From Sipunculus nudus (Eukaryota; Annelida; Sipuncula; Golfingiida; Sipunculidae), in contig CM049309.1 of NCBI GenBank assembly GCA_026874595.1, forward strand, positions 4,622,076-4,686,075: DNA of 64,000 nt, in the 5' to 3' direction. The notes beneath the pieces were generated by a model. It saw nothing but the letters and a program-made list of their open reading frames with translations, had not been told where the DNA came from and did no database searches. This document shows, piece by piece, positions 37,422 to 50,196 of the stretch; positions within the stretch are counted from its first letter, which is position 1, and each line of letters begins with the position of its first letter. The translations under genes and the position numbers were made by a program.

Positions 37422-37634
37422 CTGTGATGCTTGCATGTTGACATCTCCTGCAGCGAACAGTCTTCGTACGACCTCCTCCTGGTCTTCAGTCTGTATCGGG
37501 GCCAGCGCTGCCAACATGATGGCTGTGTAACCAGCCTTGTTAGCTCTGTTCACATCACACACGCCCGTGTCCAGCATTAGACTTATCAGATCCATGTTAC
37601 AGTGAGACACTGCGTAGTGGATCACAGTGTTACC
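37422..37634 (-). CDS. KANK: KANK, first ankyrin exon
   Basis: The exon is 213 nt (71 codons), phase 0. It starts GNTVIHYAVSHCNMDLISLM and continues through DVNRANKAGYTAIMLAAL to GDVNMQASQ before gtaacc. GNT-x-(L/I)HY-(S/A)VSH and NKAGYT-x-IMLAAL are diagnostic for KANK repeats 1 and 2. The acceptor tttatttgacag and the first ~56 exon bases are repeated about 35 times in the intron directly upstream (see the 76-bp array). Only this copy continues into the ankyrin frame. Confidence 0.92.
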
Positions 37635-40325
37635 CTGTCAAATAAACCAACCACAGACTTATCAGATCAATGTTACAGTGAGACACTGCGTAGTGGATCA
37701 CAGTGTTACCCTGTCAAATACACCAACCACAGACTTATCAGATCAATGTTACAGTGAGACACTGCGTAGTGGATCACAGTGTTACCCTGTCAAATAAACC
37801 AACCATAGACTTATCAGATCAATGTTACAGTGAGACACCGCGTAGTGGATCACAGTGTTACCCTGTCAAATAAACCAACCATAGACTTATCAGATCAATG
37901 TTACAGTGAGACACGGCGTAGTGGATCACAGTGTTACCCTGTCAAATAAACCAACCACAGACTTATCAGATCAAAGTTACAGTGAGACACTGCGTAGTGG
38001 ATCACAGTGTTACCCTGTCAAATACACCAACCACAGACTTATCAGATCAATGTTACAGTGAGACACTGAGTAGTGGATCACAGTGTTACCCTGTCAAATA
38101 AACCAACCACAGACTTATCAGATCCATGTTACAGTGAGACACTGCGTAGTGGATCACAGTGTTACCCTGTCAAATAAACCAACCACAGACTTATCAGATC
38201 CATGTTACAGTGAGACACTGCGTAGTGGATCACAGTGTTACCCTGTGAAATACACCAACCACAGGCTCATGAGATCAATGTTACAGTGAGACACTGCATA
38301 GTGGATCACAGTGTTACCCTGTCAAATACACCAACCACAGACTTATCAGATCAATGTTACAGTGAGACACTGCGTAGTGGATCACAGTGTTACCCTGTCA
38401 AATACACCAACCACAGACTTATCAGATCAATGTTACAGTGAGACACTGCGTAGTGGATCACAGTGTTACCCTGTCAAATAAACCAACCACAGACTTATCA
38501 GATCCATGTTACAGTGAGACACTGCGTAGTGGATCACAGTGTTACCCTGTCAAATACACCAACCACAGACTTATCAGATCCATGTTACAGTGAGACACTG
38601 CGTAGTGGATCACAGTGTTACCCTGTCAAATACACCAACCACAGACTTATCAGATCCATGTTATAGTGAGACACGGCGTAGTGGATCACAGTGTTACCCT
38701 GTCAAATACACCAACCACAGACTTATCAGATCAATGTTACAGTGAGACACCACATAGTGGATCACAGTGTTACCCTGTCAAATACACCAACCAAAGACTT
38801 ATCAGATCCATGTTACAGTGAGACACGGTGTAGTGGATCACAGTGTTACCCTGTCAAATAAACCAACCACAGACTTATCAGATCCATGTTACAGTGAGAC
38901 ACAGCGTAGTGGATCACAGTGTTACCCTGTGAAATACACCAACCACAGACTTATCAGATCAATGTTACAGTGAGACACTGCGTAGTGGATCACAGCGTTA
39001 CCCTGTCAAATACACCAACCACAGACTTATCAGATCAATGTTACAGTGAGACACTACGTAGTGGATCACAGTGTTACCCTGTGAAATACACCAACCACAG
39101 ACTTGTCAGATCAATGTTACAGTGAGACACTGCGTAGTGGATCACAGTGTTACCCTGTCAAATACACCAACCACAGACTTATCAGATCAATGTTACAGTG
39201 AGACACCGCGTAGTGGATCACAGTGTTACCCTGTCAAATACACCAACCACAGACTTATCAGATCAATGTTACAGTGAGACACTGCATAGTGGATCACAGT
39301 GTTACCCTGTCAAATAAACCAACCACAGACTTATCAGATCCATGTTACAGTGAGACACTGCGTAGTGGATCACAGTGTTACCCTGTCAAATAAACCAACC
39401 ACAGACTTATCAGATCCATGTTACAGTGAGACACTGCGTAGTGGATCACAGTGTTACCCTGTGAAATACACCAACCACAGACTTATCAGATCAATGTTAC
39501 AGTGAGACACTGCGTAGTGGATCACAGTGTTACCCTGTCAAATACACCAACCACAGACTTATCAGATCAATGTTACAGTGAGACACTGCGTAGTGGATCA
39601 CAGTGTTACCCTGTCAAATACACCAACCACAGACTTATCAGATCAATGTTACAGTGAGACACTGCGTAGTGGATCACAGTGTTACCCTGTCAAATACACC
39701 AACCACAGACTTATCAGATCAATGTTACAGTGAGACACTGCGTAGTGGATCACAGTGTTACCCTGTCAAATAAACCAACCACAGACTTATCAGATCAATG
39801 TTACAGTGAGACACTGCGTAGTGGATCACAGTGTTACCCTGTCAAATAAACCAACCACAGACTTATCAGATCCATGTTACAGTGAGACACTGCGTAGTGG
39901 ATCACAGTGTTACCCTGTCAAATACACCAACCACAGACTTATCAGATCCATGTTACAGTGAGACACCGCGTAGTGGATCACAGTGTTACCCTGTCAAATA
40001 CACCAACCACAGACTTATCAGATCAATGTTACAGTGAGACACTGTGTAGTGGATCACAGTGTTACCCTGTCAAATAAACCAACCACAGACTTATCAGATC
40101 AATGTTACAGTGAGACACTGCGTAGTGGATCACAGTGTTACCCTGTGAAATACACCAACCACAGACTTATCAGATCAATGTTACAGTGAGACACCGCGTA
40201 GTGGATCACAGTGTTACCCTGTCAAATAAACCAACCACAGACTTATCAGATCAATGTTACAGTGAGACACCGTGTAGTGGATCACAGTGTTACCCTGTCA
40301 AATAAACCAACCACAGGCTCATCAG
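37578..40325 (-). repeat. 76-bp satellite: about 35 copies of the KANK ankyrin exon's acceptor and 5' end
   Basis: A 76-bp unit repeats with little variation over about 2.7 kb. On the minus strand each unit carries ggtt(t/g)atttgacag (or cacag) followed by the first ~56 bases of the exon at 37634 (GGTAACACTGTGATCCACTA …), then returns to the intron part. The first unit overlaps the real exon. Most variants are single substitutions (tgc/cgc/ggc at one CpG site; ccatg/aatg). Read from any decoy acceptor, the frame gives GNTVIHYAVSH … and meets TAA at the next unit's GGGTAA junction. The many 68-codon ORFs on the plus strand are artefacts of the array. Confidence 0.95.
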
Positions 40326-40546
40326 ATCCAGGTTACAGTTAGACATTAAGCAAATAATAAAGAAATATTATTTCAAGGTAATAAATCATTTCAAATTTAA
40401 TTTCTCTGAAGTTAAAACTTTCCCTTAACAGATGGTACTGAAAAAGAAATGATTATTAATGGATAATGAGTTGTTTTTTATCTTTCAACCATAAAATATG
40501 ATTTCAAGACAGATTCCTGCCACTAATGCCAGTAATGCTAACTTAC

Positions 40547-40696
40547 ATTTGCATCTGGCATGTTGACAATATGCTGCAGAAGGTTCCCCGAAATCTCATT
40601 AAATGAGGACAGGTAATCCTCTACCTGACCTACATCTGCCAGCCTTGGGCTCGACACACGAAACCAGTCCTGTGCAATAATCTCCTTAGCTGCATT
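40547..40696 (-). CDS. KANK: KANK, exon before the ankyrin repeats (QDWFRVSSP)
   Basis: The exon is 150 nt (50 codons), from catttcag to gtaagt, phase 0 both sides. It encodes NAAKEIIAQDWFRVSSPRLA, then VEDYLSSFNEIS and ends NMPDAN. W-F-R-V-S-S and VEDY(L/I)S-x(2)-(N/E)EIS are KANK hallmarks, and NMPDAN runs into the first ankyrin repeat (GNTVIHYAVSH) of the next exon. Confidence 0.88.
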
Positions 40697-40969
40697 CTGA
40701 AATGTAAACAGGTCAGGGTTTGGTTTTGCTTCATTATCCCTTCATGAAACAATGTATGAATCAGTGTTGTTTTCACTTTAATATTGCTTTACAAATGTTG
40801 CCAAGTGTTATTTTCATTATAAAGATTAATATTATAATAACAACAATTAATGTATAATAACAGAAATTAATTATTTGATCACAAATGGATTTATCCCATA
40901 TGTGTACAAACAGAAATTATGCAGCATTTGTAGGAAGTGTTACATTTGTGAAAGAGATTGGTAACAATA

Positions 40970-42794
40970 CCGTAAAATCTGTGAAATTTTGTACAGAAAA
41001 AAATAATTTAATTTGTGGAAGTCCGAAATTTAACAGTCAATTTCAGCAGTTTTAAATTATGGTCCTGACAACTTAAGATGCCTCGTCGGCAGTTGGCGAT
41101 AATAGGAGCCTCAAGTATTCACTCGCCGATTTTGCATTCATCCGTGTGAACCATGAAGTTTCATGAATAAAAACATTATTTTCTATACTTGTGTTGTTTA
41201 TTTTATATTAAAATCAGTTTGGAAAGGAATCTGAAAAGTATATCTGAAGGATTTAATCCTGTCATGAAGCTCGACACCTGTACATGCTTTCGTGACATCC
41301 GGGGCTTTGCCCGGAGAGATCGTTTTTCAGGTGGCGCATGGAAATCCCCACTAACGGTGCACAAAAAGCTAGAGGGCTTTAGATCACTTAAAGAGTTAAT
41401 CGATCCTGATTATCCAATATCAAATATCCAACCTCTGTTAAACTTCATGAACGTCTGCCAGCGCTTTGATGTACATACCGTTCGACCTCGTGTGACCTTG
41501 TTTGTTGGGGGATACGGAGCCCGGGTACTCGAAACTGAGTCGTTCTTGTGTGACATTCAAGATATTTATTGTAAAAGTTTTAATGAAAATTAGCATTAAT
41601 TTTCAAACTGATTAACATTGGCATTACATACACATCGGAGCGCTGAGTTTGCTTGAAAGAGACCAATTTGGCTTACACATGGAAATCCCCCTTTACGGTG
41701 CACGTAAAGCTACTTGTCTTCAGATCATTTACGGAGTTAATCCTGATTATCCAATATCCAATTTCCAACCTCCGTCAAACTTCATGGACGTCTGCCAGTT
41801 GTTCACGGCGCGTTGCTCGCATCCCGGACAATAAAGCAACTCACATTCGAGATATTTTAAGTTTTTTTTTTGTCGCTGGAAACAAAAATCTTAGTTTTCA
41901 GTCAAATTACATTCTATATGATGTAGATATAATTCATATAACTGCATTAAATGCGGCGGTATTCAGGACCCTGGATACCGCCACATAAAAAGCTTCAGAG
42001 TAAACTGGCGAACTTCAAACCCTTGGCGGAAAAAAAAATCGTGTAAAATCAAATAGTACGTTTATGACAAGGAAACTTTAAGTAATCTAAGGGAGATATA
42101 GTACTTTATTCGAATGACAAAAAAATTCAGCTAAATATTATGTTTTAGTATGTAAACAAGACTCACTTTTAAAATTTTACAACGCTGGCGCTTGAAACTT
42201 TCTCAGAATCTGAAACAATGAACTGTGTGACCTTTGCTCGCTGAGCCAACACTGCCCGTTACCACTGGTTACACAGGCGGCTGCCGGCCAGAGCAGACAT
42301 CGTTCCCCGTGTATCACCGTTTATTAGGATAATACATATTCTTCTAATCAACATTTAAAGTGGACAAACACTGTCTAAGTGGTATGTTATATGCGTATTT
42401 GATAAGAATATCTTTATTTCTTAACGAATACGACATTTTAAGACGAAATATAAGAATTTAATTGTCATGTGGAATGTCTCCAGTTTCCTCAAGTCATCTT
42501 CTAGGGCTCTCGCACAGCGTAGCGTAGTAAGAGAGGACAGGTGCTAGGGCTATAATTCATATTAATTATCAATAGCATGGCATTCACATCGATCGGACCG
42601 GTAGGCTTGTTCAAAACCTAATAATAGGGTGAGGTTACGTCAGTGTTACATTCAAGGCAGTCTTGCTAACGCCAAATATGGCGTGACAGAGCATCTGCAG
42701 TTCGAAATATAACATGTCATTTTAATAATTATGATTACTGAAGAAAGACTGTGTACGAAATTCATCGAGGTACGAAATTTCACAGATTTTACGG
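40970..42794. mobile_element. 1825-bp DNA transposon with ~25-bp terminal inverted repeats and TA target duplication
   Basis: The ends CCGTAAAATCTGTGAAATTT (40970) and AAATTTCACAGATTTTACGG (to 42794) are exact inverted repeats for at least 20 bp and are flanked by TA on both sides (40968-40969, 42795-42796). TA duplication fits the Tc1/mariner superfamily (or a PIF-like TNA target). The inside is more CpG-rich than the surrounding intron and holds a degenerate direct duplication (41330-41480 against 41680-41830). The ORFs at 41189-41593 and 41649-41988 come from this duplicated part and show no transposase motif, so the copy looks non-autonomous. Confidence 0.75.
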
Positions 42795-43079
42795 TAAATG
42801 ATATATCATAATTCATTGCCTGCTGGGAATACAGTTGGCGTTAAATGTCCTAAAAATAATCATCTCTGATGTCACATCCATAAACAGCTTATAATGACTG
42901 GCATCATACATAATTTATACAAGGTAGGTCATAATTGACATATTTATTATATCATGTGGACCATGACACAAAGTGACTTTTTTGTTACAATTTTACTTGA
43001 GATGTAAAATGTTTAATAAATGACACTGGATCTATTTAATAATGTTACATATGCATCCGGCAGGGTTTGTTTGACCTAC

Positions 43080-43167
43080 CAGTTGTTTGGTGGAGACCTC
43101 CGTGGAGTCCTCTAACCACTGGGCATAGATTTCACACGCCGTCCTCATTTCTTCCTCAAGCTCATAC
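43080..43167 (-). CDS. KANK: KANK, helical exon (YELEEEMRTACEIYAQWL)
   Basis: The exon is 88 nt, from tatgtttag to gtaggt. It encodes YELEEEMRTACEIYAQWLED plus nine residues ending KQL. This matches the conserved helical segment that precedes the KANK ankyrin repeats (…ACxxYxxxL…). Phase 2 in, 0 out. Confidence 0.82.
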
Positions 43168-43590
43168 CTAAACATACAAACACATATTAAAAGAAAAGTT
43201 TTTTTAAAAATTATATTATTTTCTATTTTCATATTTGTTGGGTAAAAAAAGAAGGGCTGCACAACCCCAGCACTCCCCTCTAAATCCTCCCCTGATTTTG
43301 TCTGTTGGATTTGATTGGCTGTTATGCCAGACTTGTTCGCTATTATTGCTAAGTTAATAAAGTAACCACATTACACAGTTATTATAAATGTAGGTACGGT
43401 ATATTCCATTTTAGTTTAATTAAATAAAAGAAATGAAGATGCTGAGCAACAGTTATTTCTTAATTAAAGCATGTTTTTGAATAACATGATTACAAGATCT
43501 TAAGATCTCATGTGATTGCATGAAAGTGATTAAAGTAAAGCCTCAATACACAGCAGTTATATGGTGTATTAAGTTTGTTGATGTACTCAC

Positions 43591-43782
43591 GTATCTCTGA
43601 TGTTCTGGTCTAAAGCCTGCCCTTGTGACTGGGTTTCCCCCTGCTCCTCTACTTTTCCCGTGTAGATTATTTCCCCCGCCTGACCGTCATATTCCCCTTC
43701 GTCAAAGCTATCCTCACTGGCAGTGTCCTCTTCTGGTGGCTGATCCTGAGCCTCCGTTTCTTCTGAACTTGTGGACAGGTAG
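43591..43782 (-). CDS. KANK: KANK, acidic exon
   Basis: The exon is 192 nt, between atttttgtag and gtgagt. It encodes YLSTSSEETEAQDQPPEEDT, then an E/D/Q-rich run ending ALDQNIRDT. Phase 2 in and out. Vertebrate KANKs have a comparable acidic stretch before the ankyrin domain. Very Glu/Asp/Ser-rich, presumably disordered. Confidence 0.82.
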
Positions 43783-46700
43783 CTACAAAAATAAAATGTA
43801 AATATAGCTGACAGGAGAAGTATTGCAATATCAGAACATGAGTACATGTTTAGCTCTAAATGTTAAATTATGACTGCTTTATATGTCTACAACCCTTGTT
43901 TTTGGTCTTGGATGCAGGTTTTATGACAAATCTTTTACTGATTCTACTCTATACATATTTTAAAATATTACACTTTTACATTAGTATTATAGTATAATAG
44001 AATTATGTATTATATTATAATTTTTTTGTAATATTATAGTATAATAATATAATATAATTAAGTATTATACTTATATTATTAGTCTTTCAGGAAAGACTAT
44101 ATATAAAGTTTTTTTTTCATATATATCTTTTAAGGTTTTAATACATTTTTACACTTTTTTTTACTGAATTCAATTTCTTCAGTGTGATGACTTTGGAATT
44201 GTTAATGTATCATAATAATGGCATATTTTATATAGCAAATATAAAAATTACCAAATAACTCCAAATATCATACCTGCAGCTGGGTGCATTTTTTCATACT
44301 TCAACAAGAAAATATATTTCTTCCAGGAAATATAGTTTTTTTTTAATGATTTTATACTTTTTAAATAAAAAAATAGTGGCAACACAGATCTTTTGAACTT
44401 GTAATATAATCTGATATCCCACTAACACCACAACTGTTGCTTATTGTGGATCTTGTGTAAGATGGGTTATAAAAGTTATACTTATATACTTATGAATTAT
44501 AGTTATGAATCTTTTAATGACCCCTTTTAATAAGAAGTTTTGGTGGCAGATTCCAATCGATTATGCACCTAGGACAAGCTAATATATTCTTCAAATATAT
44601 ATGCAGTATGTACACCAATCATACTTGAAACCAGCCATCACCAATCCCATGTGTAGTTTTTGTCTTTTGATGGTCAGAAATAGTGGTTTTTTACTATGAT
44701 AATAGATCTTGCAGTGAAGTGTCACCATAGTAACAGGTAATTAAGTCAAGATGAGGGGATTACTGTCAAATTCTCAAGTCTAAAATTGCTGCACATCTGA
44801 GCCCTAACAGTAAATTACTGAAGTCTAACAACTCATGCCACAAGTACATATCCTTTTCAATGTTTAAAAAGTCACCTTAAAATTCCCTACTACATGAAAA
44901 TGAAGACAACTGAACCAAGAGCATGTTATAATATTCTCATAAATGCAAATAGGTAGAAACCAAATTGAATTAAAGATGAACACAGGAAATTAGATACATG
45001 ATTGACCTTAAAATGAGAAATCTTGCTAGAATGATCTTGCAAAAATTACATAAGGTTAATACCACTGAAAGTTTATCTAACATTAGAATCAGAAAATTTT
45101 GTATATAACTTCTCCAACTAGAGTGCTCAGCCAGCCATCTACATCTTTTTGCGCAACTCTCCTCCTATACCTGTGTTTGTTGACCTTAGTTATGAACCAT
45201 TATATAATATGATATTTATCATTTCTTATTATTAAGTATTGTTTTCAGACTGAGTAAATTGATTTTTAGCAGCATCTCTGTGTCTACCCTGTGTTATGAT
45301 ACCTGAACTTCTAATTCAACCTTTATTCATATACACCTGATTAATCATCGAACAAACCTTTGTGTAGAACATAAAATATGTACTGAACTGTTTGAAGTCT
45401 TTTCATATAATCTTTATTGTAAGTTGTGATTTTAAATACAGCATACATGTTTAACTGACACTAGCTTACTAACATATGTCCCCAAATATCATCAATATTA
45501 CACAATAAGAGCATCATTTTCGGAGAAGAATGGTGGGTACGGAGACAACCTTGTCCTTGAAAGAGGAAGCCTTATACAATCCTGAGTTCTGTTAACCAAA
45601 ACCTATCCATGCATATCTCATTTAATAATATACTACTACTTGAGTACAGACAAGGCAAGATGGCCACAAAAGTCATATATATATGTCCTAAAAGTCACTA
45701 CATAGCAGGCAAGGTTCACAATCAAAGGCTCTCTATGGTGCCTCAGGCCACACGAAAATATAAATTGTTCAATGGTCTTTGGGACCAACGAATAAAAGTT
45801 TACATTTAACAGTCAAAAGTATGTAAAGTTTTGCCAATTTGTTAGAATAATTCAAACATGGGTGTTAATTAGTGATGGGCCAATGATAGATTATAATTGA
45901 TGATAGGTTAGTTGGTGCAAAACATTTTGATCATTGATCTTGCAGTGTCATAATCAGTTAAAAAGTTTTGCTGTATTTTACGTTCTGTGATAACAAAATG
46001 TATGCTAAAGATCAACCGATTTTTACTGATGATCAAAAATGAAATTATGACCGATTCCAAATACTATGAAAGAGTATCAAGTAACAGCACTGCCAAAGAT
46101 TTGATTTTTATTCACAAAAGGAAGTTTTATCTGTGGAAGATATGAGCCGCATTTGTACAGAGTCACTTGAATCCTTATTTTAGTGGAAAGAAAGCAATAG
46201 CGCAAAAAACAAATGCTTGTTATAAGTATCTCTTTTGTGATACACACAACTGTGTAAGACATGACTATATACTCATTTAGTCCAGAGTTTTGTAGATTTC
46301 TTGATAAAATCATATCCACAAATAGGGATTTAAGCAACTCTGTTTTGTAGAACAGTTATTTCCTTGCTGTGGCCTTACTGACTTTTGTTGATTTCATTGT
46401 GTAGTTCTTGTGTACTACTGGGGACATGAACTCATTGAAGGCCATCCATGCTGTGTGTTTAGCATGGGTTAGTCATTCACCTTTTATGCATAACATACCA
46501 CAAATACACACACTACATATTTAATGCAGACCTCATGTATTATTAACCATGTATAGCTGTGGAGTGATCCTAGTTAATTACAGACTGGCTGACACAGCTG
46601 TATGAATGGACTTACCCTACAGATCAGTGGGTATACATGTTATAATGAGCTGGTTGGCTGTGTTTAACAGCAACATACCATTATATTGCAATAAGCATAC

Positions 46701-47964
46701 AGTGCACTACAACTCATGCCATTCATACCATACTATATACATAAGCACCAACCTCAATATAACACAAATTCAAAATATTTTTACCTAAATTTCTTAAGAT
46801 ATTTTTTACCTACTGAACATAAATTTTATTATAGAAGCTGATTCATAATTAATAAATTAACCATGTATGGTTTCACAGGTGTCCAATTCTGTCATTAGCA
46901 CAAAATTTGGTTTTGTCTGCTGCCAAGTGTTACTGTATATATTCATTGTAATGTTAACATTAATGAAAAACATTAAACTTTCTTAAAGCTCAATTATGAC
47001 TATATGTGTCCTAAAACCTGATATGTCAAACTATAATGGTAACAATATCTACGTTTCTGTGTAAACATTTACACTATTAATCATAAATAATTAATAGTTT
47101 AGCATTCATTACAGATACCATTGGACATACAGTCTATACAATGTTAATCTAGAGTGGTTTCTGCAGTGAAAATTAGGACAGACAACTTAGCAATACATCT
47201 ACAATTTTAAAGTGATGTAGTCGAGACCAATCTGAGACTATAATCAAGACCATGTGATCAAAGTCTAAAGGATCTGAGACCAAGATGTTGAAGCCATATG
47301 TTAAACCAAACTGTAATCTGATTCCTTATAACAGAGTCAATGTTACCAGAAAATTTTAGTGAACCCTCAACAAACAGTCAATGTTAAACTACTACCATAC
47401 CAAAAGACACACAGGCAAGAAGTGTGTACACTTAACTTTTTTTAGAAAGAAAATATTACAGAAGAGAGAAAACCCAACATTTATACAATGTTCAGATGAA
47501 TACTTAAGAAACCTTAAATTCTGTTTGGTCTCAAAGTAAAGACCAGAAATGTAACTTAAGACTGTTTTCTCCAAGAACCAGGCCAAGACCAAGTCTGACT
47601 AAAATTGATGTCAAGACTGGTCTCAAACATTTCTTTAACTTTTAATCATGCTGCATGGTCTGAATCCTTTTTATCCTCAACATAGTAAATCAGTAATCAC
47701 AAAAAAACTTCCAAACTGTAAACCTTCAAGGGCCATAAAAATCACCACACCAGAGCAGTATATTTTTTGTTAGAGCTTTCAATGACAAGTACATATGGAG
47801 TGCAATTTGCGGTGTCCTTTAACCAATAGATGCATTAAAGAATGTTACTACAATCCTCGTTTTCAAGCAGTACCTCTTAAAAAGCCCTCTCAAGTGTCCG
47901 CCACCCAGTTTTATGCAGGTCCTTCCCAACAGGAAATGCATGTTTCACTGACAAAGAATACTAA

Positions 47965-49289
47965 CTAGGGACCCAGGGGTCTCAATGCTCAGCTGTATTT
48001 GTATATATGGATATTTTGAAGAAATTTTTCAGAATAACAGTCCTGTGACCTTCATCTCTGACCTCAGGACCCTGAAAATCAATATGTTTTTTTAATTAAG
48101 TGGTGGGTCATTAATAGATCAAGTTTGAAGCCAATTTCTCTAGCCAATGCAGAATTATCATCCATAAACTAATTTGTGAATTGATGGGCCCTGTGACCTT
48201 GACCTTTGACCCTATGACCCCAAATAAAAAAAAATCGTCCCCCTATCGGAAGGTGAATAATATCTTGAAGATGGAAGGTTTGTGATGAAAACTTTGGCTT
48301 GAAATGCATAAACATTCCTTTTAAAGAAAGGGTACTGGGACCTTGACCTTTGACAGGGTTCTTACTTTAGTTGTGAGCCATATACAAGTTAAGTTTAAAA
48401 CCAATATGTCAAACTAAACTAGAGTTATCATCTGGAAACTAACTTGTGAACAGATGGCCCCTGTGACCTTGACCTTTTACCATGTGACCCCAAATTCATT
48501 TAAGCTCTCCCCATACTGGCAAGTCAGCAAAATGTGCAAGATGGAAAGTTTGGGATAAAAAGCATGGCTTAAAATGCAGCCATAATCTTTTTAAATAAGT
48601 GAATCTTGTGACCCTGATCTTTGACCTCATGACCCAAAAATCATACAGGTTCTTTTTTTAGTGGTGGACCATTTGTAAATCGTGTTTGAAATCCATATGT
48701 CAGTCCAACCTGGAGCTATCATGGAAACAAATTTGCGTGGATACACATATGGACAAATAGACAGACAAACAAACAGACAGACAGGGTGATTACTATAGGT
48801 CATCCACTAGTGAACAATAAACACACCAGGTTTTGGGAGACTAGATGGAATCACAGCTGAGAAACTGACATGATTGTTGTCATTTTATAGGAAGAAAAAA
48901 ATTCGTAAAAATAAGAAAAAATACAGGTGGTGCCACCACTTTTTGGGAACTAACATAATGGTCATGGTAAATATTCAAGGCAAGTCTCATGACAATCCAT
49001 GCATTACTTATCAAGTTATTGGAGGTTTTGTATCAAACTTATTATTATTCTGGGGGGGGGGGTACAGTTTACAAGCCCCATAGCTCTGAGGATATAGGTT
49101 GCAGTGATGTAATTTCAGGTATCAAAGGAGATTTTTTATGGACCTTCCTAGGTTTTTACTTACAGGCTTCTAGGTTCAGTGGTTACAATTTGTGCCCTGC
49201 TAACTGACAACCAGAAATCCGGACGGCCAGATGGACGACGGACAAAGCGCCATACCTATACCTCAGATGACTTACAGTCAGCTGAGCTA
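47965..49289 (-). mobile_element. Helitron-like element, AGCTCAG family, minus strand
   Basis: Read on the minus strand it starts TAGCTCAGCTGACTGTAAGT followed by CATCTGAGGTA at 49289, with a GTCCGTCGTCC-rich stretch after it. It ends at 47965 with AGCTGAGCATTGAGACCC, then CTGGGTCCCTAG, followed by TT. So the 5' hairpin, the 3' partner, the GACCC-ct-GGGTC hairpin and the CTAG end are all present. Its body has three or four degenerate units of about 140-290 bp rich in tgaccttgacctttgac (plus-strand reading), and an 11-G run at 49052-49062. Confidence 0.6.
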
Positions 49290-50073
49290 AAAATGTAATC
49301 ACTTTTCCTTTATTGCTCTTCCAAAGTGTAACATTTACTTTTCTCCTAACCCTATATACATAAGACCATAGTCTTGTCTAATAAATAGATACAAGTGGTG
49401 TGCCAATAATTCATATTGATGATTGGTCATTTCTCTTAAAATCAATTAAATTGGTGGCATTTTTGCATAATCAATCCAAAACAATTATGTATGCCCATCC
49501 AAAGAACTATTTTTTTTTAGATGAAATATTCTGATTCTGAATTAATAATATACTGATCTATATGCAATGAGAAAATGTCAACACCCTTGACTTTTCAGCT
49601 TGATGCAGACTTGATTAACTCCATCAATATTTTATGTATAATTTTACAAAACAGATTTCACATTGATACCTGAAGTATTCAATAAATAATCAATCATTGG
49701 TAATTTTTTATCATTTGTTTACTGAAAAAGATTTTATCACCTATTCTTATCACTAACAAATCCTGTTATCACACTAGAGATGTAGTTTGAAACTACATGC
49801 ATACCTCTGCCAGGATCATAATAAGACTTTTCTGTGTTTGGCTCAGTGTTACAGTTCACTAAGAAGGAGACCAAAGATGGCTCCTTATAGCAATGAATGT
49901 CCCCATCCCTTGGCCAGAATAAAGTGAATGCCTTCTCGATTATTATAAACAACAGAAAGAAAAACACCTAACATCAAAAGATATATGATAGGTAAGGCCA
50001 AACATAAAAAGTTGTTTTATGGAAATGCTGCTCTACTTTATCAAAGATCTAATATTTTTGGCAGGTATATAAG

Positions 50074-50196
50074 CATGTACTTGGTACTGATGTTGCTAAC
50101 TGCTACTTTGCTGCAGACATTTTGACAAAACCATTCAGGACTAATTATACAAAACTTTTATGCATGAAGGTATCTCTGAAAATGGTTTACTGGTAG
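50074..50196 (+). pseudogene. Copia-type retrotransposon C-terminal remnant
   Basis: One frame reads HVLGTDVANCYFAADILTKP, then FRTNYTKLL and a stop at 50196. ADILTKP is the well-known block near the end of the copia RNase H region. Only about 40 codons are readable and no other pol domain is visible nearby, so it is a decayed fragment. Confidence 0.4.

Noticed and set aside
38083-40189. Fifteen 68-codon plus-strand ORFs with similar sequence
   Set aside because: They are artefacts of the 76-bp satellite; each spans about three units and the frame closes because 76 is not a multiple of three. The biological signal is on the minus strand.
41189-41988. ORFs of 134 and 111 codons as transposase
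   Set aside because: No catalytic DDE/D pattern or helix-turn-helix is visible. Both come from a degenerate internal duplication in different frames.
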